Shown piece after piece: positions 23,835 to 33,905 of a stretch of 64,000 nucleotides of DNA. The DNA is from Rotaria socialis (Eukaryota > Rotifera > Eurotatoria > Philodinida > Philodinidae): assembly GCA_905331475.1 (NCBI GenBank), contig CAJNYU010003034.1, forward strand, positions 150,010-214,009. The letters run 5' to 3'. The notes beneath the pieces were generated by a model. That model had not been told where the DNA came from. It worked only from the letters and a program-made list of their open reading frames with translations, and did not search any database. Made by a program: the position numbers and the translations under genes. Position 1 is the stretch's first letter; each line of letters begins with the position of its first letter.

Positions 23835-24281
23835 ATGAATTCGGCAGTGAAGTTTGCATTCTTATGTGTTTCGGTCGCTTTACTTTGCAACAGTGTTCAA
23901 TCGCGTTCACTTCGTCAGTTTGCATCGAAACGTGAAGAAGAAAAAAATCCTCTATGTGAGCTTGTCATTGCAATTATGGATGGAGTCATCAGTGGCGCAA
24001 ATCTTGACTTAACGCCTGAACAAGAAGCTTTATTACCAAACCACGGCAGTAAACGTGAAGAGGCTGCTGAGGAATGCAAAAGCGAACAAGAAGAGTGGTT
24101 AAATTCAATGAAACCTTTTCTAAGTTCATTATCTGAAGAACAACAACAAAAACTGGAAGATGCATTTAAAATATTTGCAGAAGATGCCAGCAAAACAGAA
24201 CGTGGACTTTCATTCGCTAAAGGACTATTCAAACGAACAATGAACAATCAACGAAGATTTTTTAAGCAGTATAGATATTAA
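23835..24281 (+). CDS. Small secreted protein with dibasic sites
   Basis: Intronless, 148 residues. Residues 1-23 are a typical signal peptide (VKFAFLCVSVALLCNSVQS), so the product should enter the secretory pathway. The mature part is charged and helical, with a repeated SKREE motif (about residues 31 and 72), two Cys (about 40 and 80), and a Glu/Gln-rich segment LSEEQQQKLEDAFKIFAED. The C-terminus is strongly basic (RRFFKQYRY). The Lys-Arg pairs could be prohormone-convertase sites, as in neuropeptide precursors, but there is no Gly-Lys-Arg amidation signal and no repeated peptide. A distant likeness to nematode SXP/RAL-2-type helical secreted proteins is possible. Function unknown. A poly-A signal AATAAA lies near 24495. 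Confidence 0.65.
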   Translation: MNSAVKFAFLCVSVALLCNSVQSRSLRQFASKREEEKNPLCELVIAIMDGVISGANLDLTPEQEALLPNHGSKREEAAEECKSEQEEWLNSMKPFLSSLSEEQQQKLEDAFKIFAEDASKTERGLSFAKGLFKRTMNNQRRFFKQYRY

Positions 24282-24643
24282 TGATAAAAAGTTTATATTT
24301 AACCACAAACAAGCTTTTTATCGTAAACTAGCATCAATACGTTTTAATAATAGACTGTTATCTTTTCATATTTTAGTTGGTGATGGGCTAAATTAGAGTT
24401 TTATGCAATTTTCTTTTGGTTTTTAAAATAGAGTGTGACGTGACCTTAAATATCAATTATATTCTTTTTTTTTTCTACTTTCAATCATTTATGGTAAATA
24501 AATCCGACATTTCAATCATACGCATGTTAGTTATTAGGTTTGATTGCATTTATGTGTAGTTCCACGTCAATGATTCCGGAGGACGGATACCGTAGGAGCC
24601 GGCAGGAAAGATGCGAAAAACTCACCGTATCTGAGCGAAAAGC

Positions 24644-24819
24644 ACGGGAAAGCGCTGGAAAGTGGAAGCAGTATTCCGGTTGGAAGTTACCGGATTTTTT
24701 TCCTTTGGATTCTGGTCAGTTTTCTGTGTTTTCCAGCTGGAAGTTGACCGGAATCCACAGGAAAAAAATCCGCTAATTTCTGACTGAAATACTGCTTCCA
24801 CTTTCCAGCGCTTTCCCGT
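24644..24819. mobile_element. Palindromic foldback element
   Basis: The outer arms 24644-24675 and 24788-24819 are perfect 32-bp inverted repeats (starting ACGGGAAAGCGCTGG). Inside them a second pair, about 24690-24717 and 24746-24773 (CGGATTTTTTTCCT...), matches in about 26 of 28 positions. The whole would fold into one long hairpin with a small loop. It is more GC-rich than its surroundings. No coding capacity. The outermost ends and any target duplication are unclear; related GC-rich sequence extends to about 24580 and 24840. Confidence 0.6.
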
Positions 24820-25429
24820 CGTACGATCACGGCCTGGGGTAGTACCATTGTTCACTTTGGTTGCATTGGCACTAGAACTGTAAAGAATAAACGTACAATG
24901 AGGAATTGAGTCTCAAACACAAGCAGAGACAGTCATTCATACGCTTCTTTTATTTAATATCGAAATTTTCGGTTTCGTTTATTTTTGATAGATGCCTATT
25001 ACCTATTTCACGCAATTTTGATTGAGTTACTGATTGTTTTTTTTGTTTGCAAACGTTTCCTTGCCGGTCGTGTGGGCAGATTATGTATATATGAATAACA
25101 AGAGCACGCATTCAATGAGTGATATCAATGTTGTCCACTGACTATTAGTCAGCATGGGCACAAACAGACGATATGCATCATTCAGGCTGGTAATTTTGAA
25201 TGAGAAATATAATAGATACTCTACAAGGATTAAACCAGATTTATCTGAGCTACAATGAGAAGAAGAGCAGAAAAAGACGAAAGTGTAAGAGTTAGTTGTG
25301 TTGTGAAGCAATTCAGAAATGATTTTTCTTTGCCTATTCAATAGTAAGAAAATCTACTATCGTCCTGCTTGTCAAATAATCATGCGTCAATTGCAATATT
25401 GTTGTTCACTATTCTAATAAACACACGTA

Positions 25430-25643
25430 GGACTACATAAATGCAGTGCTTCGCACCGCATTAATAACAAGAATAAAGTGGATCTTATAGTGAATATTAG
25501 AATATACATAGCTATTTTGTAGTGTTTCTTAATTTGTATTGTTAAGTCATATCAAATCTTAGTTTAATTTATTTTGTGGTGGGCGCTGAAAATAATTATT
25601 TGACATAATTAATGCGGTGCGAAGCACAACATTCATGTAGTCC
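25430..25643. repeat. Inverted repeat pair opening the repeat island
   Basis: Positions 25430-25465 and 25608-25643 are inverted copies (about 33 of 36 matching; the inner 20 bp, ATTAATGCGGTGCGAAGCAC, is exact). The same GCGGTGCGAAGC motif recurs at 26148 and, in the other orientation, at 26895. It thus marks element borders across the island rather than one isolated hairpin. Confidence 0.6.
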
Positions 25644-26143
25644 GTCGCGAGTTTTTTTTTGTCTTTAACTTGACGCGTACGCATCAAAATAGTCATTTTC
25701 TTGTGCTATGACCTCGGGGTTGAAAAAGCGTAGATAATTCGTTGAAACGTGAGATCGAAGTATCAAGGTCGAACCTTTTACATCTGTTTTCGAATCTTTA
25801 AACTGAAATTCCGTTCACTCACAAATGTGGTTCTAAAATGACGAAAATGAAACAAATTTGTTGCGAGATAATTAAAGTGATGTCATCAACATATGTTAGC
25901 CACTACAGTCTATTCATTGACAGCTGATCTCAGATAATGAATCATGGATATAATTAATCGATCAATCGAAATCGATCTTTAAGAATGTATCGCTAAGTAA
26001 GAATAGAGTTTTCTCAGCGATGAATTTCATCATGTCGACATAAAACATATTCAAGATGACTCTGAATTGTTGAGTTTTCGTGAAGATCCGATTCGAGCTT
26101 CGCATCGCATTTCGTATTCGAGTGAAACTTGAATACCATCTAG
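25633..26143 (+). mobile_element. Helitron-like non-autonomous element, copy 1
   Basis: It begins TCATGTAGTCCGTCGCGAG and ends ...TACCATCTAG followed by TT. Just before the CTAG end is a small stem-loop (TATTCGAG / CTTGAATA with a 5-base loop). TC start, CTAG end, a 3' hairpin about 10 bp from the end and a following T are Helitron features. The interior carries the roughly 240-bp core (about 25655-25890) that recurs in the next copies. No Rep/helicase coding is seen. Confidence 0.5.
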
Positions 26144-26167
26144 TTAATGCGGTGCGAAGCAAAGCAT

Positions 26168-26943
26168 TCATGTAGTCCGTCGCGAGTTTCTTTTTGTTTC
26201 TTTCTAACTTGAGTACGTATAAAAAATCAGGTTAAGTACCGCGATGATCTAGAGAACCGTAAATGATAGAAAATCCGTTCGAACTAGATATGAGAGTGTA
26301 AAGATCGAACTTGTTACATATTTTTTCCAATTTTCAATACTAAGTTTCGTTCGCCTAAAAATCATTTTTTCTCTTTAACTTGACGCATATGCATTAAAAT
26401 AGTCATTTTTTGCGCGATGATCTCGAGAACCGAAAATCATAGAAACGTTATTCAAACTAGAGGTGAAAATATGAATATTGAACTTGTGGTATTTGTTTCA
26501 AAATTTTAATACGATATTTTGTTTGCTCAGAAATATTCTCCCAAAATGACGATTTTGAAAGATATTTTTTCGTTTCAGACTTTCGCGCTAATTAATATGA
26601 CGTCATCAATAGTTGTTAACCAACAGTCTATTGCTTTACATCTGATTCAAGATAATGATTCATGAAAATAATGAATCGTTCAATGAAAAAAATTGTTAGA
26701 CAACTGGTTATTACATTTTCAGAGAGATTTCCTAGTGATGAATTTCAAAATGGTCGATTTAAGAATAGTGAATGCGAAATTTTTATTGAAAATTCGTATA
26801 CGGAAATAAAAAAAAGTAAACGTTTGTAATGAATCTTAAAGTGAATCATTTATTTTTAAATCTTATTCTCGCTACTTTCGAAAATTCGGTTCGTGTGCTT
26901 CGCACCGCATTTCGTAGTCGAGTGTAACTCGAATACCATCTAG
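26168..26943 (+). mobile_element. Helitron-like non-autonomous element, copy 2
   Basis: Starts with the same TCATGTAGTCCGTCGCGAG and ends at CTAG (26940-26943) preceded by a hairpin (AGTCGAG / CTCGAAT). It contains two copies of the core unit (about 26190-26365 and 26372-26612) and a 100-bp segment (26597-26699) that is nearly identical to 27176-27277. Copy 2 follows copy 1 after only 24 bp, giving a head-to-tail array. Confidence 0.5.
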
Positions 26944-27290
26944 TTTTGTTTCTTTCTAACTCGAGTACACATAAAAGTTCTAATAAAGTAGCGCGATGAT
27001 CTTGAGAACTGTTAATGATAGAAAATCCATTCGAACTACATATGAAACTATGGAGGTCGAACTTGTTACATCTTTTTTCCGATTCACAATAGTAAGTTTC
27101 GTTCGCCTAAAAATATGATTCCAAAATGAATGTCTTGGAAGGTTTTTATTGTTTGATAGTTTCGCGCTAATTAAAATGACGTCATCAATAGTTGCTAACC
27201 AATAGTCTATTGCTTTACATCTGATTCAAGATAATGATTCATGAAAATAATTAATCGTTCAATGAAAAAATTGTTAGAAAACTGGTTGTT
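26944..27290 (+). repeat. Further core unit of the repeat island
   Basis: Immediately after the CTAG of copy 2 the sequence resumes with the interior phrase TTTTGTTTCTTTCTAAC, the core unit (about 26950-27200) and the 100-bp segment ending at 27277. It looks like a 5'-truncated or nested copy of the same family. Confidence 0.5.
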
Positions 27291-27721
27291 ACATTTTCGG
27301 AAAGATTTCCTAGTGAAGAAAGATAAAACGGTACAAAAATGCATACCTCTTCCGGAATTTATGCTGGAGTGTAAAATAATGAAAAAAGTCACACACACTT
27401 CCATGATTTCTCAACAAACAAAAATAATAATAACTACGATATTTTTCCATTGCTGTGGTTGCTCATCAAGAAGTTTGTGTGAATGAATCCTTGAATGTTC
27501 AACATGATAAATAATATTATTTTTGCTCAGAGTTCTTCTGCAATTTGAGACTGCGTTTTTCTGAGCTTTGAATAGTACTTCATCAACATCTTCAAGTTTC
27601 TAGTGATTAAAACAATAGGAAACACCATTTAATAACCAAATATATCGAGATTTATTCGATAATTAAGCTGTCTAGCTGATATTGTAAAAGTATAGAAATG
27701 CAATGACACTGACAAAAAGCA

Positions 27722-27876
27722 AACTAGATGGTATTCAAGTTTCACTCGAATACGAAATGCGATGCGAAGCTCGAATCGGATCTTCACGAAAACTCGACAA
27801 TTCAGAGTCATCTTGAATATGTTTTATGTCGACATGATGAAATTCATCGCTGAGAAAACTCTATTCTTACTTAGCA
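27722..27876 (-). mobile_element. Inverted near-identical copy abutting the second gap
   Basis: Positions 27722-27875 are the reverse complement of 25992-26145 with a single difference in 154 bp. They represent the 3' end of a Helitron-like copy in the opposite orientation (AACTAGATGG = end of the element read backwards). The match runs straight into the N run. Confidence 0.7.
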
Positions 27877-27976
27877 NNNNNNNNNNNNNNNNNNNNNNNN
27901 NNNNNNNNNNNNNNNNNNNNNNNNNNNNNNNNNNNNNNNNNNNNNNNNNNNNNNNNNNNNNNNNNNNNNNNNNNNN
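27877..27976. other. Assembly gap (100 N)
   Basis: Exactly 100 N, the usual placeholder for a gap of unknown size. It interrupts a repeat that is near-identical to another copy 1.7 kb away. Confidence 0.99.
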
Positions 27977-28056
27977 TAATATTAATGGCTAATGGAAGTC
28001 ATTAATTAATGTCATTAATTAAGTTCCGTTAAAAAAAATGGTCCACCCCTAGTTGC
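27977..28056. mobile_element. Possible hAT-type terminus right of the gap
   Basis: AT-rich repeats of ATTAATGG/GTCATTAAT lead into GGTCCACCCCTAG near 28040-28052, whose reverse complement (CTAGGGGTGGACC) resembles the tips of many animal hAT elements. The other end would be inside the gap. Tentative. Confidence 0.3.
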
Positions 28057-28522
28057 CTCTATCTATCAGTGCTAATAGGGATCTATATTGCTTGTACTGA
28101 TCTAAGTCGGTCTCGATCGATACACATATTTACTACCACTAACCTGATGAATACTACAATAAATTTCATATATCGATAAGACCTGTGATTGTCACTGTTA
28201 GATCCCTGTGGCATATTATCAATCATTCAGTTGGCTCTAAAGAAACAGTAAGTCTTACTTGAGATATGAGAAAAACAGTGGTTCAACTATATGTTATGAA
28301 AAAAAGATTATTTGCAGTTTGTACAGCCAAAATATCAGACGTGAAATGAAGTGCATTTCAAGGTGATGGTTTGTACGTAAAAATTCTTTTAAGTTTTCCA
28401 TCTTTACTAATATGAAATATATTTGACGTATTTTCTATAATAATGATCCATTCACTATATCTTATTTGGCAATAATGAACTGACGGTTGATATGAAATAT
28501 GATTTATATTGAGTTTAAAGGA

Positions 28523-29245
28523 CTAAAATTGAGCTAATGTTGTTGTAGATCGAAGTTCTAAATGTGCTGTTTTGGTAGAAGAATCAGCAATCATTAAAGC
28601 AAGCGCTTCATTGGCATATTTAATATCATATATAGATTCATATTGTTTGCATGTATCTGGTGATCTCCATCGTTTTGTCAATTCGAATGAAGACGAAAGA
28701 TTAAATTGAAAAATATTTACATCCGTTTCATATGTTGACAAAAAAATAGACTTATCAGAACACGTAGAAGACCATCATTTTTCTTGTGGAATTGTTTGAA
28801 TAACTGTAGATGATAATGAACTTTCATTTATGAGATAAACCATTTTTTGTCGGTAATGATTAAAAACCTAGTCAAAGTTGACAACGAAGAGATATCATAA
28901 ATATGTCCGTAGCCCCATTCAATTTGTTGAATAAGTGTTAAATCTCGATTAAACAAATTCAAATAATTACATTCATAAATTAATAAATTTTGGTTATTTG
29001 TTGCAAATGCAACCCCTGATTGCACGGAGCAATCAATTATTCTATAGGATGGCAAAAGTTGAAATTGATCTCTATCTTCTGTAGTAGATTCTTTTAACGA
29101 TGCAACAATTTTATCGACGAGCAACGCAGGAATATTCATTTGAATACCTTTTTGTTCGATCTCTTTTATTTGTTGATCAATATAGCGAACAGCCATTGTT
29201 GAGTGATGAACATCGTCATGGGTAGCTTCTTTTTGTGTACTCAAA
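28523..29245 (-). pseudogene. Broken beta-propeller-like gene
   Basis: The minus strand encodes a helical lead-in (VRYIDQQIKEIEQKGIQMN...LLVDKIVASLKE) and then propeller-like repeats (IEWGYGHIYDISSLSTLTRFLIIT, VYLINESSLS, DKSIFLSTYETDVNIFQFN, YESIYDIKYANEALALMIAD), ending at stop 28523. Two lesions break it: a frameshift at the six-A run (minus strand; plus coordinates 28843-28848), and an in-frame TGA near 28773 where the context K-stop-W suggests a former Trp codon. The 5' end is bounded by an odd hairpin with a poly-A/T loop at 29232-29258. The family is not named; similar coiled-coil plus propeller proteins look like cytosolic adaptor types. Both breaks could also be assembly errors, but two of them favour a pseudogene. 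Confidence 0.6.
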
Positions 29246-29862
29246 AAAAAAAAGAGTACACTATAGAATCGGTCAGTGTGTCCGGCCGTCCGTCCGTTTA
29301 TTCGATAACTCTTCACAATTACATTCGATTGAGCTGAAATTTTGTGCACAGAATTGTCTTATCAATATCTAGGTCGAGTTCGAAGATGAGAAGGATCCGC
29401 CAAGAAATGGCTGAGTTGTCGAAAAAATTGTCATTTTTGATCAGACCATCCCTGAGGGGGAGTACAGGGATTTTTCAAAAAAAAAATTTCTCAGAACTAT
29501 TCACAACATATATAAATCGACTAAGTTTTTAACGCTGATTCTAAATCTGATATTAGTTTTGACCTAAACCGTAGCTTTCTAACGAAACATCGCCTGGAAA
29601 ACGTCTCAAAATTCACAAAAACTCCATCCAGAAATCAAATTGTCTAGTTTCTCATGATAATTTTCGTGTTCAGGCATTCTAGAATGGCTCATATGTCGCA
29701 TTCACTTTTTGCAGTACACATAGCTCTCGGATGAAATCCGAAGTTTCCACATTTATTTTTAAATATATCGTATCATCTTTTGTTTTGCTATAGAATTTTA
29801 AATGAAGAGTTAAGTTGGTCTACTTAAAAAAATTAGTCAATTCGTGTAAAATCTTATTTAGA
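29246..29862. other. Non-coding repeat-like sequence between relic and PLAT gene
   Basis: Starts with the inverted repeat GTGTACTC / GAGTACAC around 11 A, followed by CCGGCCGTCCGTCCG and the phrase GATTGAGCTGAAATTTTGTG. It reads like part of a dispersed repeat rather than an exon; no coding frame is supported. Confidence 0.4.
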
Positions 29863-31733
29863 TTAAAATCTTAGAAAAATTGATTTAATATTTTTCATAC
29901 CGTACGCATAACTATTTGTTTTGGGTAGTATCACTGAAGTAACTTCGAAATCACGTATTGTCTTTTGATCCGTTGATTTACTCGATAGCCAAGCATTGCA
30001 CAGAATATCATAAGTTATACTACGTATTGGATCTTTAATAGATACTTTATATAAAAACCAACCAGATTCTAAAAATAAAACGACAATATCAAAGTAAAAT
30101 CCCTACGAATTTTAAAAAAGAAATCATTATTGGAAACATTTACTTATGTCTTTTTGATCATGCCCAATAGTAATTCCAGCTAATTTTCCAACATGATATT
30201 TTCGAATAGTAAATACATCTGTTTGACATTTTAAAAATGGTACACGATGTGTTTCGGAATCGACAAGATCATCGAAATCAGTATATCCATGTGTTCCGTA
30301 CAGTTTTACACGAATAGGTGCATCTGTTGAGGCACCATTACAATTTCCTGTTGTAACTGATATTTGATAATCACATAAAATGCCTTTAGTAATAGGTTTT
30401 GCTTTGTGCATCTTTAATAGACAAAGAAGAAAAGAAAACCATGCAATAATTGTTTTATTTCATTTCGATTCATCTATTTTGATATACGTACAATATATGT
30501 TGCTTTTGCCAGTTCATTTCTAGTTTTACGTTTTGCTTTTTTAGGTTCTTGCGTAACAGTTGGAAGCTTTACACTTGCTGATGCATTATTTGAAGATGGT
30601 AGCACTTGCTGTGTATTAAATTGATCACTTAAAATACAATATACATAAATGAAAATTTTCAATTGTTTATTCAATACTTACTCTGCTTGACGAGGCGAAG
30701 GATTGGCATTACGTGAATCATAATTTGCTGGGGTCTAGAATTATTCAAAGAATAAGTTATTATGAATATGTACATTTTTTTCTTATCAAGAAAATATTTT
30801 ACTTGTTGTGATAAGAATTGTTTTTCATAAATTGATCGTCGTGTTTGAATCATAGATGCAAGAATATTTGCTGCATTATCAATTAAGTGATCTTGTCGAT
30901 GACGTGAAAATTTCGATGCAGATTTTGAATTTCGTTTTTGAAAATCAGCACTTGATGTTCTAATTTATATTAAAAATAAAATGTTGAATTATATTCCGTA
31001 ATCTTAGAACTTACAGACTACACGATGAATTTGATCGTACTGATGGTCTTAAACGAAGTTCAGAGAATTTTTGATTTTCTCTCGGCTAAAAAAATATGAA
31101 TTGAAATGATTAAATTATTCAAGTTCCTCTCTGTACTTACTGAATGTTCAGATGAACGCATATGAAAATTTAGTTCATCACGACACAATTGTTTTTCAGC
31201 ACTAGGTAATGATGTCTAAGAAATATTCAGAGGCTACTATTAAAAATGTTAACGGAGATGAAAAAGTAAAACTAAATTACATTATGTTGTTTTTGTTGTT
31301 TTTGAAAACTGCGTAAATAAATTTTGAGATCGTTATCTGAGTGATAAGAGCCATAGAGTGGTGGATATTCTTTTGTTGTTCCATACATAAATCGCTGTAA
31401 AAATAATGATAGAAAAAAAAAGAACTTTCTATTCAATTCAAAATATTCATCGTTCGTGACTTACTGCTTTAAGTGGTATAGAATCACATGCTGAGGAATT
31501 TGGATTGAGAATAAAATCATTTTCACGGCGTTTCACATCAATATAATGTTTTCTAATCAAAAGAGAAGCATCATATTTATAAAAAAAAAAACGAACAAAT
31601 ATACTGATATAAGAAAAAAAACTTACAAAGTTTTTGATGTTTCCTTAATAACTGAATGTGATAATCGATCAATAAATGCTGTTTTAGTTGATGACGATGT
31701 ATTACCATTGTTATTAGTAATCACACGAGCCAT
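29863..31733 (-). CDS. PLAT/LH2-domain protein
   Basis: Ten exons: 31733-31627, 31552-31465, 31394-31281, 31215-31141, 31085-31015, 30959-30803, 30734-30682, 30627-30492, 30411-30144 and 30068-29863. They give 424 residues with all phases closed. The first ~260 residues are polar, Ser/Gln/Arg-rich and probably disordered, with a short motif FMYGTTKEYPPLYGSYHSD. Residues ~275-400 form one PLAT (lipoxygenase-homology) domain: YQISVTTGNCNGASTDAP, IRVKLYG, FTIRKYHVGKLAGITIGHD, SGWFLYKVSIKD, YDILCNAWLSS. PLAT domains bind lipids or membrane proteins and occur in LOXHD1, polycystins and lipoxygenases. There is no catalytic lipoxygenase part and no membrane helix. It may be a LOXHD1-like or single-PLAT adaptor. 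The C-terminus ends 13 codons after a possible further donor (GTATGA), so more 3' exons were possible ancestrally. The neighbouring coilin gene is on the same strand upstream. Confidence 0.8.
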
Positions 31734-33905
31734 AAGGATTTTTGTGTAATACTTTAAAACTTACTCAATCAACGTTGCCAAGTAAATACTTTCAAATATT
31801 TAAACACAGTAATCTAAAAGTAGAAAATGAAAATTAATTTTACATATCAACTGTGTTTCTTTTTTTTTCTCTTTCCTCATGTTTCTTTCCATGCAATCCG
31901 ATCTAATTACCTTCTTCTTGATTCGTTCTTCGAAAACTGTGAGGTTTCACAAAAATTTCACTTCAACTCGACAACAACGATGAAAAACTTATGTGTTTGA
32001 TGTAGTGATGGTGCTGAGTTGTTCATTTCTTTTTACCTTCAACAATAATTTATTTCTCCCTTTCTCCTTCTCTGCCTCTTCTCTATTCAGTTATTGTCGT
32101 CTCAATTGTAAATTCTCAAGTTCTTCGTTTAAAATAGAAAAAAGAATTTTTTTTTCTCTGGTATTCTCTTTCATTTGAGATTACGCTCGTGCCAGTTTCA
32201 TAATACTTTCTTTATTTCTTGTAGAGTAACCGTGTGTGTCTTTAGTTACAAAACATCAGAGTAGTGTTTTTGTTGAAAAGAAGAAACTAAGGACAAAGTA
32301 AAAAAGATGTTGCAGCCAGGAAAGGAAAAGAGAATAAAAGCATATAGAATCAACAACGATGCATGTGTATGCTAGTCAGTTACCTTAGTTATCGTTCTTT
32401 TTCTGTGTTATTTTTTAGAATGTCAAATGGGTTAATATGATGAAGACAAAGAATTATATCGATTCATTGATGCATTTTTCTGGATGCATTTAAATATTAG
32501 AGAAAAAGAATCTTAATTGAATTATTTTTTTTGTTTCATGACGATAACAATTGTCAAAGTCAACATTCAAAAAAAAAGGAAGGATTATAAATTCTAAGAA
32601 TAATTTAAACCGATGTAGAAAGTCAAGTAGATTAAATGAAGGATGAATATAAATTTATGGAGGCTGCTAAAAACATTAAATTTTACTTGAAAACACTTGA
32701 GTATTGTTCATAGATTGTTTCATAGAGTTTGATGTGCTGACCATTAATAGGGATGTTTCTAGTCTTTCTATTGTCCTACACGAAAGTGAATTCGATAATA
32801 CTTGAACAGTATCGAAATGGACAAAAACCGCTTACTTTGAAGGAATTCAGTTTTTTAAAACAAGTTTGTTTTTATGAAACCTTTTGCAAGGTCTCTTCTC
32901 TGTTAAACGATTTAAAATTGAATCGAATTGTCATATTTTATCAGTTTTCAAGGCATGGTTATATCTAAAAATGATGCTGTCAAACATCTTTCCGAAAGTT
33001 TACTAAAGCAGTCATTAACATATCTGTTTAGTTATGTCTACCGAGAAGTGACTTCAATGGTCTTTTCTACTTGACGGGCACATCTTAAGGAGGAACCATC
33101 ATCATGTCCGATCGATTTGTAAATGTTTCCATGATCAATAAAATAGGGAATAGTTTTTACTTGACAAATGAAATCCTACAAAAATTCATCTTCAGTTTTA
33201 CCATTTTGACTATCAAACTGTCAGAAAGGAGTCTCCAATTGTAGAAGATGATTCAAATTAACTGTGTATTTTTTTTCATATAAAATTTTAAGTTAATTCT
33301 AAATATAACGTATAATTGGTTTTTTAACATTCCAATGGTCGAAATAATTGCATTTTGAGATTATCTTTTTGATATGATTTTGTTCTTTAGATCACACATT
33401 TCCATTTTCTCGCTTGTAAATGAAAAGAATTTTTAATAGAAATAAATATAGTTGACACTCTACTTGAACAGTTCTAATCAGGTAAGACCACTGAGTTCGT
33501 CGTTTAACATGCAAGACAAGATAGATTTTAAAGTTTGAGTACTAACCTCTCACTATATAAAGCATTTAGTATCATCACACTGGATACAATTCTAAGTTGA
33601 AAGATGAAAATCCTTGAATGTTATACTCAATTTTATGTGACATTTAAGAAAAATTGAGTTCTTCACAGTTTTGATACTCTGCAAGTATATATCTGAATCT
33701 ATTCTGTTACAAGATAATAGAAGCGACTGAAATGCATGTATTCATGGTCAGTTCGTAAAATTTTATTCGGCAGTACACGAATGAAACCTAAAATAGTTTT
33801 TCTTTGAATTTGATACTCTTAACACTTCACTTGATTTTATAATGGAAGTTTATTTAGAAAGACAAAAAGAAACATGCTAGACAGAAGACTAGATATATGT
33901 AAACA
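31734..33905. other. Intergenic stretch between PLAT gene and coilin
   Basis: No exon or element recognised. The minus-strand poly-A signal of coilin (TTTATT on the plus strand) is near 33848. Confidence 0.45.

Noticed and set aside
23915-24247. 110-codon minus-strand frame
   Set aside because: Shadow of the secreted-protein gene on the plus strand, which has a signal peptide.
24540-24855. Open frames on both strands over the palindrome
   Set aside because: Produced by the inverted-repeat element; no protein family features.
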